From Synechococcus sp. BIOS-U3-1 (lineage in GTDB: Bacteria > Cyanobacteriota > Cyanobacteriia > PCC-6307 > Cyanobiaceae): a stretch of DNA of 64,000 nucleotides. How positions within the stretch are numbered: position 1 is the stretch's first letter; every line of letters begins with the position of its first letter. The notes beneath the pieces are model-generated. The model saw only the letters and a program-made list of their open reading frames with translations, was not told the origin of the DNA and did not search any database. Positions 28,483 to 37,928 of this stretch are shown in pieces. The position numbers and the translations under genes were made by a program. Where the stretch lies: NCBI RefSeq assembly GCF_014279975.1, contig NZ_CP047936.1, forward strand, positions 2,418,001 to 2,482,000, given 5' to 3'.

Positions 28483-29733
28483 TCAGAGTGCATCGCCAAG
28501 CTGCTCAGCGACCGTGTTCACATCCTTGTCTCCACGCCCAGAGCAGTTCAACACCACTTCAGTGCCATCCGACAAAGTTGGGCAGAGGGTCTCAAGCCAG
28601 GCGAATGCGTGAGCTGTCTCTAGGGCAGGAATGATGCCCTCCAGTCGACTCACAAGTTGCAGCGCCTCGAGCGCTTCAGCATCGGTCACGGCGCCATATT
28701 CGGCCCGGCCGATCTCGCGCAAGTAGCTGTGTTCAGGGCCGACTCCGGGGTAATCCAGGCCCGCACTGATCGAATGAGCTTCCTGCACCTGACCGTCCTG
28801 GTCCTGCAGCAACAAGCTCATGGCACCGTGAAGCACCCCGACCCTGCCTTCGGTCATGGTGGCGGCATGGCGGCCTGTCGCGACGCCATCACCGGCGGCC
28901 TCCACTCCGATCAGACGTACGTCGCTGCACTCCACAAAAGGATGAAACAGCCCCATGGCGTTGGACCCCCCGCCAACACAGGCCATCAGCACATCTGGCA
29001 AACGACCGAATGCCTGCTGGCATTGCTCTCTAGCCTCCTCTCCGATCACGGCGTGGAAGTCGCGAACCAGCATCGGATAGGGATGGGGGCCTGCCACTGA
29101 TCCGAGGATGTAATGCGTGGTCTCCACATTCGTGACCCAGTCACGAATGGCCTCGCTGGTGGCGTCCTTGAGTGTGGCTGTGCCGGCAGTAACAGGCTGA
29201 ACGCTGGCACCCAGAAGACGCATGCGGAACACATTCAGAGCCTGACGGCGCATGTCTTCAGCACCCATGTAGACCACACACTCCAAGCCGAAGCGGGCAC
29301 AGACCGTGGCCGTCGCGACCCCATGCTGACCAGCACCTGTTTCAGCAATGATCCGCTTTTTGCCCATTCGCAAGGCCAGCAGCGCTTGCCCAAGTGCATT
29401 GTTGATTTTGTGTGCACCGGTGTGATTGAGGTCCTCACGCTTCAACCAAATCCTGGGTCCGCCATCGCTGCGGCGGTAATGCGCAGTAAGCCGCTCAGCT
29501 TCATAGAGGGGGGTGGCCCTGCCCACGTAGTTGCGCAGCAGGCTGTTCAGCTCTGAGGTGAAAGCCGGATCTTTCCAGGCCTCAGCCGCGGCCTTCTCCA
29601 GCTCAGCCAGGGCAGGCATCAAGGTTTCAGGTACGTACTGACCACCGAAACGGCCGAAACGACCAGAGGCAGCAGGCCTGGAGCTGACGGCCAGATCCTG
29701 AGCGGTGGGCTTGGGTGGCAGGGTGCTGGTCAA
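28483..29733 (-). CDS. trpB: tryptophan synthase beta chain
   Basis: A 416-residue PLP enzyme that makes L-tryptophan from indole and serine. The PLP-binding lysine is Lys109 in [17 protein letters not shown], and the phosphate-binding loop is GGGSNAMG. The N-terminus has the usual cyanobacterial extension before [16 protein letters not shown]. The start codon is TTG 29733, with no better in-frame ATG before the conserved region. The alpha subunit gene is not in this window. A divergent short palindrome CTCTGAA/TTCAGAG overlaps the stop. Confidence 0.95.
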   Translation of the reverse strand: MTSTLPPKPTAQDLAVSSRPAASGRFGRFGGQYVPETLMPALAELEKAAAEAWKDPAFTSELNSLLRNYVGRATPLYEAERLTAHYRRSDGGPRIWLKREDLNHTGAHKINNALGQALLALRMGKKRIIAETGAGQHGVATATVCARFGLECVVYMGAEDMRRQALNVFRMRLLGASVQPVTAGTATLKDATSEAIRDWVTNVETTHYILGSVAGPHPYPMLVRDFHAVIGEEAREQCQQAFGRLPDVLMACVGGGSNAMGLFHPFVECSDVRLIGVEAAGDGVATGRHAATMTEGRVGVLHGAMSLLLQDQDGQVQEAHSISAGLDYPGVGPEHSYLREIGRAEYGAVTDAEALEALQLVSRLEGIIPALETAHAFAWLETLCPTLSDGTEVVLNCSGRGDKDVNTVAEQLGDAL

Positions 29734-29772
29734 GGTGCAGCTGACCGCGCGCGCGGCCTTTGAAGCGTTGAT

Positions 29773-30732
29773 TCAGCGTAAGCAGGCAATCACGCGATGC
29801 CGTGGATCACAGGCACGGATTTGCAAATTCCGGAACCCTGCCGCTCGCAGGGCCTCAGCCATGTCGAGGCTGAAGTACTGCTCGATATAAGGCTCGGTAC
29901 TTTTGAGCAATGTGGCGACCACAGCGGGAAGGCGCTGAAGGACGGAAGAGGCGGGATCCTGATCAACCATCACCAGAGCACCGCCTGGCCGCAGCAACCG
30001 AGCAGCCTCCATCAGCACAGCGTGGGTCGCCTCCTGAGGCAGTTCATGGCAGACGAACTGGAGACTGATCAGATCAAAAGACGCAACCGCCAGACCCGTG
30101 TTCTCCGCCGCTGCATGCAACCAGCCATCCACCAGTCCCTCCCGATCACGCACTTGGGCCACCGCAAGCATGTCGGGGGACAGATCCAGGCCTTGAATCC
30201 GAGGCGCAGACTCTTGGCGCTGCTCGGCCCGCTCACGCAGCCAGCGTGCGAGATACAACGTGCTCACTCCCACTGAACAGCCAAGATCAAGCACCTGATC
30301 AATGGACCCGTTCAGGAGCGGCGCCAAAGTGCGATGGATCTCATCCCTCAGACGGGCCTGGGCCACAGATGGTGCCAACGCCTCTTCCGGCCAGATGCGC
30401 AGGGCCATCGCATCGGTGGCTTGCTCCGCTTCGGCAGCAGCCTCCCAGCAGAGATTGCCTTGTTCATAGGCATGGAAACGAGCCACGTAGTAGTCGGGCG
30501 GCTTAATCCCGGGGTTGATGGTGCTCGACAACAACGGTGCTGCAGCCTTCTGCAGTTCCCGGCGACGGACTCTCCAGGGAATGCCGTTGCGTTCAGCAGT
30601 GCGAATAATCAGCTGACGTGCCTGGAAGAACAGCGGGCGCCTCAGCAGAGCGATACCGATCAAACGTTCGATCCAGCGACCAAGGCCCTGACTGGAGTCA
30701 GCCCATCGAGGCGTGGACGCGGAGTCGGTCAT
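29773..30732 (-). CDS. SAM-dependent methyltransferase
   Basis: A 319-residue class I methyltransferase. The SAM-binding motif I is LDLGCSVGVSTLYLARWL (around 149), with further motifs GLDLSPDMLAVAQ and LISLQFVCHELP, and LRPGGALVMVD. The N-terminal 140 residues are helical and not part of the fold. The substrate is unknown; quinone, pigment or small-molecule targets are possible. ATG 30732 is preferred over GTG 30735. It lies 39 bases upstream of trpB on the same strand and diverges from the SUI1 gene. Confidence 0.83.
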   Translation of the reverse strand: MTDSASTPRWADSSQGLGRWIERLIGIALLRRPLFFQARQLIIRTAERNGIPWRVRRRELQKAAAPLLSSTINPGIKPPDYYVARFHAYEQGNLCWEAAAEAEQATDAMALRIWPEEALAPSVAQARLRDEIHRTLAPLLNGSIDQVLDLGCSVGVSTLYLARWLRERAEQRQESAPRIQGLDLSPDMLAVAQVRDREGLVDGWLHAAAENTGLAVASFDLISLQFVCHELPQEATHAVLMEAARLLRPGGALVMVDQDPASSVLQRLPAVVATLLKSTEPYIEQYFSLDMAEALRAAGFRNLQIRACDPRHRVIACLR

Positions 30733-30770
30733 CACGAGAACGGCAGGATGGTGTCGGATGCGCAGAAGCG

Positions 30771-31097
30771 ATGCCGAAGGGCGGGTGGCAGGAATTCAGC
30801 AACACAGACAGTTTGCAGCGGCCGAGCGGTCCCGAGAAGCAACCAACCGCGAAAGCACAACAGATCGTTCGGGTGCAGCCAACCCGAGGCGGCAAAGGCG
30901 GCAAGACCGTGACGGTGATCCGCGGTTTGGAGCTCGACCAAGAGGGACTCAAAGCATTGCTGAAGACACTCAAGAAACGCATCGGCAGCGGTGGCACAGC
31001 AAGAGACGGCCTGATCGAACTTCAGGGCGATCAGGTGGAGATTGCGCTGGAACTGCTCAACAAGCAGGGATATCGACCCAAGCGCGCTGGGGGATGA
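30771..31097 (+). CDS. SUI1/YciH translation initiation factor-like protein
   Basis: A 108-residue protein whose C-terminal part matches the SUI1/eIF1 fold (TRGGKGGKTVTVIRGLEL, then LLKTLKKRIGSGGTA and IELQGDQVEIALELL). The N-terminal 40 residues are charged and flexible. Bacterial YciH affects start-codon fidelity in reconstituted systems, but its cellular role is unsettled. ATG 30771 begins MPKGGWQEF; the longer frame upstream lies in the methyltransferase 5' region. The spacer to cysC is 65 bases. Confidence 0.88.
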   Translation: MPKGGWQEFSNTDSLQRPSGPEKQPTAKAQQIVRVQPTRGGKGGKTVTVIRGLELDQEGLKALLKTLKKRIGSGGTARDGLIELQGDQVEIALELLNKQGYRPKRAGG

Positions 31098-31162
31098 GGC
31101 AGATGCAGGCCGAGAGAGGTACTGGTTGAGGGACAATGGCGGCCCGAGACCGCCGGATCCCA

Positions 31163-31810
31163 ATGACCGCTTCGTCCAGCCACGGCCAGCTCACCAACCA
31201 GGGTGCTTCCACCAACATCGCCTGGCATCAGGCATCGGTTGACCGAGCAGCCCGCGCTGAACAACGGGGACATCGCAGCGCCATTCTTTGGTTCACAGGT
31301 CTAAGCGGTGCTGGCAAGAGCACGCTCGCCAACGCGGTCAATCAGGCCCTGTTCGATCGGGGCCTGACGACCTATGTGCTCGACGGCGACAACATTCGCC
31401 ATGGCCTCTGCAAAGACCTTGGTTTTTCTGATGCCGACCGTGAGGAGAACATCCGCCGCATAGGTGAGGTGTCCAAACTCTTTCTGGATTCCGGTGCCAT
31501 CGTGTTGACGGCATTCGTCTCGCCGTTCCGTGCTGACCGCGACAAGGCACGCAACCTGGTTGGCGACGGAGATTTCATCGAGATCTTCTGTGCCGCTGAC
31601 CTGAACGTGTGCGAACAGAGGGACACCAAGGGCCTCTATGCAAAGGCACGTGCGGGAGAAATCAAAGAATTCACTGGTATCTCCAGCCCTTATGAAGCAC
31701 CAGAAACGCCGGAACTTTCTGTCGACACTGGCGCTGCAGACCTGTCGAACTGCGTGGATCAGGTGGTCAACGAGCTGATCTCCCGGCAACTCATTCCTGC
31801 CCAGCGCTGA
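31163..31810 (+). CDS. cysC: adenylylsulfate kinase
   Basis: A 215-residue APS kinase that makes PAPS for sulfate assimilation. The P-loop is GLSGAGKS (46-53), with [29 protein letters not shown] downstream, all standard for CysC. ATG 31163 ([10 protein letters not shown]) is chosen because homology begins just after it, and an open frame exists back to 31136. The tail overlaps the convergent permease gene by 20 bases. Confidence 0.94.
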   Translation: MTASSSHGQLTNQGASTNIAWHQASVDRAARAEQRGHRSAILWFTGLSGAGKSTLANAVNQALFDRGLTTYVLDGDNIRHGLCKDLGFSDADREENIRRIGEVSKLFLDSGAIVLTAFVSPFRADRDKARNLVGDGDFIEIFCAADLNVCEQRDTKGLYAKARAGEIKEFTGISSPYEAPETPELSVDTGAADLSNCVDQVVNELISRQLIPAQR

Positions 31811-32888
31811 CGTCGTTAACGACCGCATTGCTGACGACGGCATGGATGCCCTGACGCTCGGCCCAGGCATCCACGAACGTCTTGAGGCAGCTGGCGACAG
31901 GCACCGCCAGCAACAGACCCAATAACTCTCCAAGACCGTAAAGCGCTCCGGCCTTGGCTCCCAGGGGCAGGGCAATCAGCAGCCAGGCTGGCTGCAGACC
32001 CACGATGCTTCCCATCAGACGCGGCTGAATCACCTGATCGACGATCTGGCCGACCACGATCGCTGCCACCAACGTCTCGAGGCCAGTACTGGGATCTTGA
32101 AAAGCGAGCAAGCCGCTTACGGCGACAATGGTCAAAGCACTGGCATAGGGGATCAGGGTTGTAAACCCGATGAGCACTGCAAACAGCACTCCATAGGGGA
32201 TCTTGAGAAGGGTGAAGACCACGATCTGACCCAGCGCCAGGATCAGCGCGAGGAGCACTTGCCCGCCGAAGTAGCCACGAAAGGTACGCGCCAGGGTGCT
32301 GGTCACCACCACACGCCACTCATCCGGGAGCCAGCGGACCAGCCCCTTGGTAATCGATTCACCTCCAATCAGGAAGAACACCGCCAGCACAAGCACGATC
32401 ACGGTGTTGATCGTGGTGCCGAGTGTGGCCCCAAGGATGCTCAGAAACCGCTGACTGAGCTGACTGGCCAAGGTGCTTGCACGGGAGAGCAAATCGCTGC
32501 TGAGATCTCCAAACTCATTGGGCAGGCCACGGATTGACGCCCACTCCTGAAGACGGTTGACCCACGCCTGTGCCGCCAGAAGCAGTCCAGGCAGAGCATT
32601 GATCAACTGGCCAAGCTGCTCAATGAGCAGCGGCACCAGGGTCACAGCAGCGAAGGCCAGTGCGCCGGTCGTAGCGAGCGTGACGAACACAATCGCCACC
32701 CAGCGGCGAATCCCTCGACCGGTGAGCCAGCGGCAGGGAATATCCAGCAGGAAGGCGATCAACGCAGCCGTGAGGAACAGGCCCGGGAACGGAGCCAGCG
32801 GCAGGAGGAGCTGACGGATGACAAACAGGTTGAGGGTCAGCAACGGCAGCACCAATCCCCAGCGAATCCAGGCTGGCCAGGACGTCAT
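31791..32888 (-). CDS. AI-2E family transporter (PerM-like permease)
   Basis: A 365-residue polytopic membrane protein, with about eight hydrophobic segments, matching the AI-2E/PerM family. The C-terminal part [40 protein letters not shown] is the most conserved block. Some members export or exchange small solutes or act as Na+/H+ antiporters, so AI-2 transport cannot be assumed. Its 5' side has a 110-base spacer to purE with no gene visible. Confidence 0.87.
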   Translation of the reverse strand: MTSWPAWIRWGLVLPLLTLNLFVIRQLLLPLAPFPGLFLTAALIAFLLDIPCRWLTGRGIRRWVAIVFVTLATTGALAFAAVTLVPLLIEQLGQLINALPGLLLAAQAWVNRLQEWASIRGLPNEFGDLSSDLLSRASTLASQLSQRFLSILGATLGTTINTVIVLVLAVFFLIGGESITKGLVRWLPDEWRVVVTSTLARTFRGYFGGQVLLALILALGQIVVFTLLKIPYGVLFAVLIGFTTLIPYASALTIVAVSGLLAFQDPSTGLETLVAAIVVGQIVDQVIQPRLMGSIVGLQPAWLLIALPLGAKAGALYGLGELLGLLLAVPVASCLKTFVDAWAERQGIHAVVSNAVVNDVSAGQE

Positions 32889-32998
32889 GGATTGGAGGGG
32901 GCGCAGATCAAAGGGAGCTCAGCTTGTCAACGGCACTCGCCTTATGGCACCAAACATCTCGTCTGGCGGCAACATCGAAAGATTGCAATCGCTGGCGA

Positions 32999-33586
32999 TC
33001 AATCCATTTGCTTGAGGTAGTCAAGACTGCCCAGATCCTGCAAACGCGCGTCCTTGTTAACGACGGTGTCATGCAGCTGTTGGCGGTAGGCCTCAAGTCG
33101 TTCCGCCAGCACACCACCCTCCACAGCAAGGATCTGTGCAGCCAACAAGCCTGCATTCAGGCCTCCCCCGATCGCCACCGTGGCCACCGGAATACCACCG
33201 GGCATCTGCACAATCGAATGCAAGGAGTCGACACCTGACAGTGCTTTGCTCTGCACCGGCACACCGATCACAGGCAAGGTGGTGAGTGACGCCACCATGC
33301 CAGGCAGATGGGCTGCGCCGCCAGCGCCGGCAATGATCACGGCTAGCCCACGCTGGCGAGCCTGCTGGGCGAAGTTGACCATCTCCAAGGGCGTGCGGTG
33401 AGCCGAGAGCACGCGCACCTCCACCGACACCCCCAGCTGTTTCAACACCTCCACGGCAGGGTGGAGGCTCGGAAGGTCGGAATCACTGCCCATGATGACG
33501 GCGACCCTGGGCACGGAACCTGGATCAACAGAAGGGGATGGCAACTCGGCCACAGGCAAGAACCGGAAGGACAGCGAGACTGCCAT
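32999..33586 (-). CDS. purE: N5-carboxyaminoimidazole ribonucleotide mutase (PurE)
   Basis: A 195-residue purine-synthesis enzyme that converts N5-CAIR to CAIR. The core begins VAVIMGSDSDLPSL and includes SAHRTPLEMVNFA and AGAGGAAHLPGMVASLTTLPVIGVPV, all standard. About 25 extra residues precede the core from ATG 33586, and the true start could be further in. The purK partner is absent here. It diverges from nagA, with only 32 bases between their starts. Confidence 0.94.
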   Translation of the reverse strand: MAVSLSFRFLPVAELPSPSVDPGSVPRVAVIMGSDSDLPSLHPAVEVLKQLGVSVEVRVLSAHRTPLEMVNFAQQARQRGLAVIIAGAGGAAHLPGMVASLTTLPVIGVPVQSKALSGVDSLHSIVQMPGGIPVATVAIGGGLNAGLLAAQILAVEGGVLAERLEAYRQQLHDTVVNKDARLQDLGSLDYLKQMD

Positions 33587-33618
33587 CGTCCCGCACCGGC
33601 TTGAGCCGGCCCCACCGC

Positions 33619-34773
33619 ATGCGTCGGATCACCGATGTGCGTCTCCCCCGGCGCCCCGGAAGCAACGACCCTGTCGGTCTGTCCTGGCTCAGCCTGGATG
33701 ATCACAATCTGATCACAGCCACCGGTCCCATGCCGGCTGGTGGAGCGATGGCGGGGGAGAGCTGGCATGGAGACAGGCTCAGTCAGCGGGGTATCGATCT
33801 TCAGATCAATGGAGGTCTTGGCCTGGCCTTCACGGAACTCTCGGACCAAGATCTACCGAGGCTCCTGGAGTTGCTGGAGCTGCTTTGGCGCGATGGAGTC
33901 GAGGCGATCGCTCCAACCCTGGTCACCTGTGGGGTGACCCCTTTACGCCAATCACTGGCCGTACTCCGGAAGGCCCGGGACCGGCATTCAACAGGCCGCT
34001 GCCAACTACTGGGAGCACATCTTGAGGGCCCGTTTCTGGCGGAAGCCCGGCGGGGTGCACACCCGCTGGAGCACATCGCTGCTCCCAGCGTCGCGGCCCT
34101 GAAAGAACGAATCGCGGGATTTGAAACCGAGATCAGCCTGATCACCCTGGCGCCAGAGCAACCGGGAGCTCAAGCCTTGCTCAGTCACCTGAAAGAGCTC
34201 GGCATCCAAGTGGCACTGGGTCACAGCACTGCAAACGCCGACCAGGCAGCCCTGGCGTTCAGCCAGGGCGTCGACATGATCACGCATGCTTTCAATGCCA
34301 TGCCTGGACTGCACCACCGCGCTCCTGGGCCGCTAGGGGAAGCCTGCCGACGTGGCGATATTGCTCTTGGGCTGATTGCCGATGGCGTGCATGTACATCC
34401 CACGACTGCTGTTTTGTTGCAACGGATGGCGGGAGATCAGCTGGTGCTGGTGAGTGATGCCCTTGCGCCCTACGGGCTGGCTGAAGGAGAACATCGCTGG
34501 GACGAGCGAGTGCTGCTGGTGAACAACGGCACCTGCCGACTGGAAGACGGCACCTTGGCCGGTGTGACCCTGCCCTTGCTCGAAGGAACCTGCCGCCTGG
34601 CGAGCTGGAGCGGTGACGCCGATGGTGCAATCTGGGCCTCAACCATGGCACCCAGAGAAGTGCTTACGGAAAGTCTTGAAGACCACTGGCTGATTGGAAA
34701 CATGCTCAGCGACCTGCTGCGCTGGGAATGGAACGCATCAGAACGCAAGTTGGCCTGGCGGGGGGCTGCGTAA
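33619..34773 (+). CDS. nagA: N-acetylglucosamine-6-phosphate deacetylase
   Basis: A 384-residue amidohydrolase that removes acetate from GlcNAc-6-phosphate in amino-sugar recycling. Family motifs are seen: GIDLQINGGLGLAF, LGAHLEGPFL, ALGHSTANADQA, ITHAFNAMPGLHHR, GLIADGVHVHP and LVSDALAPYG. ATG 33619 is preferred; the frame also opens at 33538 within purE's upstream region. No nagB or transporter is in this window, so peptidoglycan turnover is a more likely role than uptake. Confidence 0.9.
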   Translation: MRRITDVRLPRRPGSNDPVGLSWLSLDDHNLITATGPMPAGGAMAGESWHGDRLSQRGIDLQINGGLGLAFTELSDQDLPRLLELLELLWRDGVEAIAPTLVTCGVTPLRQSLAVLRKARDRHSTGRCQLLGAHLEGPFLAEARRGAHPLEHIAAPSVAALKERIAGFETEISLITLAPEQPGAQALLSHLKELGIQVALGHSTANADQAALAFSQGVDMITHAFNAMPGLHHRAPGPLGEACRRGDIALGLIADGVHVHPTTAVLLQRMAGDQLVLVSDALAPYGLAEGEHRWDERVLLVNNGTCRLEDGTLAGVTLPLLEGTCRLASWSGDADGAIWASTMAPREVLTESLEDHWLIGNMLSDLLRWEWNASERKLAWRGAA

Positions 34774-34797
34774 AATTCAGTCGCAGCGAGTGAATTG

Positions 34798-35511
34798 ATG
34801 GCCCCCGAGCAACTGCTGAATGACAAGCAGGCCGAGAAAAAGGAAGTCAAGGGCTATTTCGAGACCACAGGCTTCGATCGCTGGAACCGCATTTACAGCG
34901 ACAGCGATGACGTCAATAAGGTCCAACGCAATATCAGGATCGGGCACCAGAAAACCGTTGATGAGGTCCTGGCCTGGATCAAGGAGAGTGGGCAGTTCAA
35001 CGACGTGAGTTTCTGCGATGCCGGTTGCGGCGTCGGCAGTCTGAGCATCCCTCTAGCAAGCATGGGAGCCGGTTCTATTCATGCCAGCGACATCTCTGAA
35101 GCAATGGCCGAGGAGGCTGAGCGACGGGCGCGTGATGCGGGCCTGGACATGTCCAAACTCAATTTCGCAGCCAGCGATCTGGAAAGCCTCAGCGGCTCAT
35201 TTCACACCGTGTGCTGTCTGGATGTGTTCATTCACTACCCCCAGGAGGCTGCTGAAGAGATGGTGCGGCACCTCTGCTCTCTCACCAATCAACGCCTGAT
35301 CGTGAGCTTCGCGCCCTACACACCGCTCCTGGCAGCTCTGAAGAGCATTGGCCAGTTGTTCCCAGGACCCAGCAAAACCACCCGCGCCTACACCCTCAAG
35401 GAGAAAGGAATTGTGGCCGCAGCCGAAGCCAGCGGCTTCAAACCCATGCGACGCAGCCTCAATAAGGCGCCTTTCTACTTTTCCAGACTGATCGAATTTC
35501 AAAAGGCCTGA
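34798..35511 (+). CDS. chlM: magnesium protoporphyrin IX methyltransferase
   Basis: A 237-residue SAM methyltransferase that esterifies Mg-protoporphyrin IX on the way to chlorophyll. It starts with the typical VKGYFETTGFDRWNRIYSD, followed by the SAM-binding loop CDAGCGVGSLSIPLA and VCCLDVFIHYPQ, and the C-terminal KTTRAYTLKEKGI block. ATG 34798 is preferred over TTG 34795. It lies 24 bases after nagA on the same strand, which may be coincidental. Confidence 0.94.
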   Translation: MAPEQLLNDKQAEKKEVKGYFETTGFDRWNRIYSDSDDVNKVQRNIRIGHQKTVDEVLAWIKESGQFNDVSFCDAGCGVGSLSIPLASMGAGSIHASDISEAMAEEAERRARDAGLDMSKLNFAASDLESLSGSFHTVCCLDVFIHYPQEAAEEMVRHLCSLTNQRLIVSFAPYTPLLAALKSIGQLFPGPSKTTRAYTLKEKGIVAAAEASGFKPMRRSLNKAPFYFSRLIEFQKA

Positions 35512-35545
35512 ACAACTTTTGGAAGAGACCATGGTTCAAGACCCA

Positions 35546-36133
35546 TCAGGACCCGAACTGACTCTGCAGTTTGAGTAACGCATAGGGAGGCGTGTCACTG
35601 ACAAAGTCAGCCGACCCCACATCACCGCTAAAAACGCCGCCCTGACCGATCAGGGTCGCGCCGTGGTCCCTGGGGAAGAGATCACCGAGCGAAAGATTCA
35701 TTGATCCTGATCCCAGGCTTGGCGTCACATCGACGCTGGGCTGAAGCGAGCCGAAGGAACGGGTTTGAATGTTGCCGTCCTCAAAGGTCAGGGTTCCCTG
35801 GCCATGGGTCAAGAACTCCATTTCGCCGTTCAGCACTCGTCGTTCGACCACCTCTTCGAGCCCATAAAAGGAACCATTGGCCTGTTCACAGCCCAGCACA
35901 ACTCCCCCCAACCGAGCCACCGCAAGCTTGTAACTGACCGAATCACCCACCGACAGGACTGAATCCTGATTGGCATCGATGAAGGTGCCGGATTCCACGT
36001 TGCAGAACAACACTTTGAGCTGTTTTGTCTAGCGGAGATCGACGCCGGAACTGGTCCCGGAACCGCCTGGGGAACAGCCCATCAACGGGCAGAGCAGCGA
36101 ACCCAAAGCAATAGCGGAAACCGACCTAGGCAT
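35546..36133 (-). pseudogene. lipoprotein gene interrupted by an amber codon
   Basis: From ATG 36133 the frame encodes 34 residues with a lipoprotein signal peptide (lipobox LMGC, Cys20), then TAG at 36029-36031. The same frame continues, with no further stop, for 160 residues to 35546, and those residues look like real protein. GTG 36013 could restart translation but would lack export signals. The body has strand-rich, Gly-rich text such as TLIGQGGVFSGDVGSADF that recalls allene-oxide-cyclase-like barrels; this is weak inference. It may be a fresh pseudogene, a sequencing error or a read-through gene. Confidence 0.65.
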
Positions 36134-36168
36134 GGCATCAACCACTGAGCTCACTCAATGCTGACAAG

Positions 36169-37149
36169 TCATGGTGAACCTGAGCTGAACCAGAACGTTG
36201 ATGGCGGCTCACAGCTGAGGTGCAGATCATTCAGCTGCAGACGCCAGGCGTGAAGTCGGTAGCCCCCGTCTCCTGGGGTCGCCACATCACTGATGCGCTG
36301 ATCGTTCAGGTACAGCGGATCACCGAGGAGGGGAGATCCCAGTTGCGCGAGATGAATGCGGATCTGATGAGGTCGTCCTGTTGTGATCGATACCTGCAGA
36401 CGATCTCCCTGCGGACAGCGTTCCAGCAGCTTCAGCTCACTGTGGGCTTGGAGTCGCCCCCGGATCACCCCATCCGATTGGGGCAGCGGTCCCCAGACCC
36501 AGCCCAGCCAGGGATGGGGCCGCTCGACCACATCCGTGTTCACGGCAAGAGACGTCCCGAACTCGAGCCCTGCCACACGCTGAGCCCAGGCCTGATAGAT
36601 CTTGCAGGTTCCCGAAGCAGGCTGAAACTCTCGCGAGAGAGCGGATCTGGTGGTCGGGTTGCGTGCACAGACCTGCAATCCGGAAGTGAAGCGACCAAGG
36701 CGATGCACAGGCTTGGGAACCAGCGGATCACCCAGCTGGCAACTGCGCTGATCCAAAAGCGTCGCGAGCGTGTGCTGAAGGAAGCCACCACCAGGCATCA
36801 CTGGCAGTCCGGAGGGTTTGTTGATCACCAGCAGATCCCCATCGTCATATTCCACCGACCAGGAGTCGGGGATCGCTGGCTCGATCCATGGAGGACGGCA
36901 CCAGAGCAGCTCTGCCTGATCGGGTAGCCGTCGATCCTTGAGGAGACGCTTTCCGTTACAGCGGATTTCACCAGCAGCAAGACGTCGAAGCCAGACGTCC
37001 TCAGTGGAGTGGGCATAACGCTCAGCTAGCAGCGCGCTGATCAGCGTGCCGTGATTGCCAGCGTGCGTGATGTCCCGGTACGTCCATCCCTGATTGAGTG
37101 CAGCTGGACGCCAACCCTCAGGCAAAGGCGATGCCTGTTGGCTTGTCAC
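36169..37149 (-). CDS. RluA-family pseudouridine synthase-like protein
   Basis: A 326-residue protein with an N-terminal S4-like RNA-binding region (about 35-90) and an RluA catalytic fold (about 100-300). The fold is clear: LLVINKPSGLPVMPG, then VHRLGRFTSGLQVCARN and TGRPHQIRIHLA. In the family the catalytic motif is HRLDRxTSG; here the Asp position is Gly152. Either another residue serves or the protein is an inactive RNA binder. Its stop is 36 bases downstream of the broken lipoprotein gene's start, and its ATG overlaps the response-regulator stop by four bases. Confidence 0.85.
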   Translation of the reverse strand: MTSQQASPLPEGWRPAALNQGWTYRDITHAGNHGTLISALLAERYAHSTEDVWLRRLAAGEIRCNGKRLLKDRRLPDQAELLWCRPPWIEPAIPDSWSVEYDDGDLLVINKPSGLPVMPGGGFLQHTLATLLDQRSCQLGDPLVPKPVHRLGRFTSGLQVCARNPTTRSALSREFQPASGTCKIYQAWAQRVAGLEFGTSLAVNTDVVERPHPWLGWVWGPLPQSDGVIRGRLQAHSELKLLERCPQGDRLQVSITTGRPHQIRIHLAQLGSPLLGDPLYLNDQRISDVATPGDGGYRLHAWRLQLNDLHLSCEPPSTFWFSSGSP

Positions 37150-37895
37150 TCCACCAGACGATTCTGCAAGGCGTAACGCACCAGCTCGGTTCGGCTGGAT
37201 GTACCGGTTTTGATGAACAACCTGCTCACGTATTTCTCCACGTTTCGGATTGATGTCTCCAGCTGGCGGGCGATTTCTTTGTTCATCAATCCCTCTGCCA
37301 CGAGTTGCAGAACACTGGATTCCCTGGGCGTGAAATTGTGCTGGACAGGATCGCTGGAGGGCAGTGCCTCCGCCTGAGCGAGAAGAGAGCGAATTTCAGT
37401 GATCTGTTTCGCCATTTGCCCCATGTCGGCATCCGCGAAGCGGGCTGCTTCCTGCAAGAGGCGCTGCTGACGCTGGGCCACGTTGCTCACACGCGCCACC
37501 AACTCATCCGGGTCAAAGGGTTTAGGGATGTAATCATCAACACCCGCCAGATAGCCCTGAGTGCGATCTGCAGTCATGCCCTTGGCGGTGAGGAAAATCA
37601 CGGGAGTACCGCCCAAACGCTCATCAGCTCTGAGTTTGTTGAGCAGCCCGTAGCCGTCCAGCCTGGGCATCATCACGTCACTGATGACCACATCAGGAAG
37701 CATCTGTTGCGCCTTGGCAAACCCATCCTCACCATCAACAGCCGTGGTGACATCAAAGCCCTCATCTTCAAGGTAGGCCTGCACTGCTGAACGCAAGCCA
37801 GGTTCGTCGTCGACCAGTAGCAGACGAACTGTTGGCGGCTCAGGCTGAGAGGGCTGCTCAGGCTGGGAGGATTGTTCGGGCTGGGAGGTTGTCAA
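37146..37895 (-). CDS. response regulator with LuxR-type output
   Basis: A 249-residue two-component regulator. The receiver domain (about 23-140) has the acidic pair DD 29-30, the phospho-acceptor Asp73 in VVISDVMMPRLDG, and Lys125. A linker follows, then a LuxR/FixJ HTH (about 185-245, TPRESSVLQLVAEGLMNKEIARQLE). The start is TTG 37895, after which an 18-bp DNA repeat encodes QPEQ-type repeats (residues 5-20). No histidine kinase is adjacent, so the partner is unknown. Target genes are unknown. Confidence 0.9.
   Translation of the reverse strand: MTTSQPEQSSQPEQPSQPEPPTVRLLLVDDEPGLRSAVQAYLEDEGFDVTTAVDGEDGFAKAQQMLPDVVISDVMMPRLDGYGLLNKLRADERLGGTPVIFLTAKGMTADRTQGYLAGVDDYIPKPFDPDELVARVSNVAQRQQRLLQEAARFADADMGQMAKQITEIRSLLAQAEALPSSDPVQHNFTPRESSVLQLVAEGLMNKEIARQLETSIRNVEKYVSRLFIKTGTSSRTELVRYALQNRLVE
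37840..37893. repeat. three 18-bp repeats encoding QPE-rich N-terminus
   Basis: Units TCAGGCTGAGAGGGCTGC, TCAGGCTGGGAGGATTGT and TCGGGCTGGGAGGTTGTC lie end to end (37840-37857, 37858-37875, 37876-37893) at the 5' end of the response regulator gene. They give the QPEQSS/QPEQPS/QPEPPT block before the receiver domain, a likely slippage-prone, length-variable segment. Confidence 0.85.
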
Positions 37896-37928
37896 GGCCT
37901 GACCTCATCTGGCCGGAATCTAGGGGCG

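Noticed and set aside
28473-28488. CTCTGAA/TTCAGAG palindrome between hrcA and trpB as a terminator
   Set aside because: There is no T tract in either direction and the stem is only seven base pairs.
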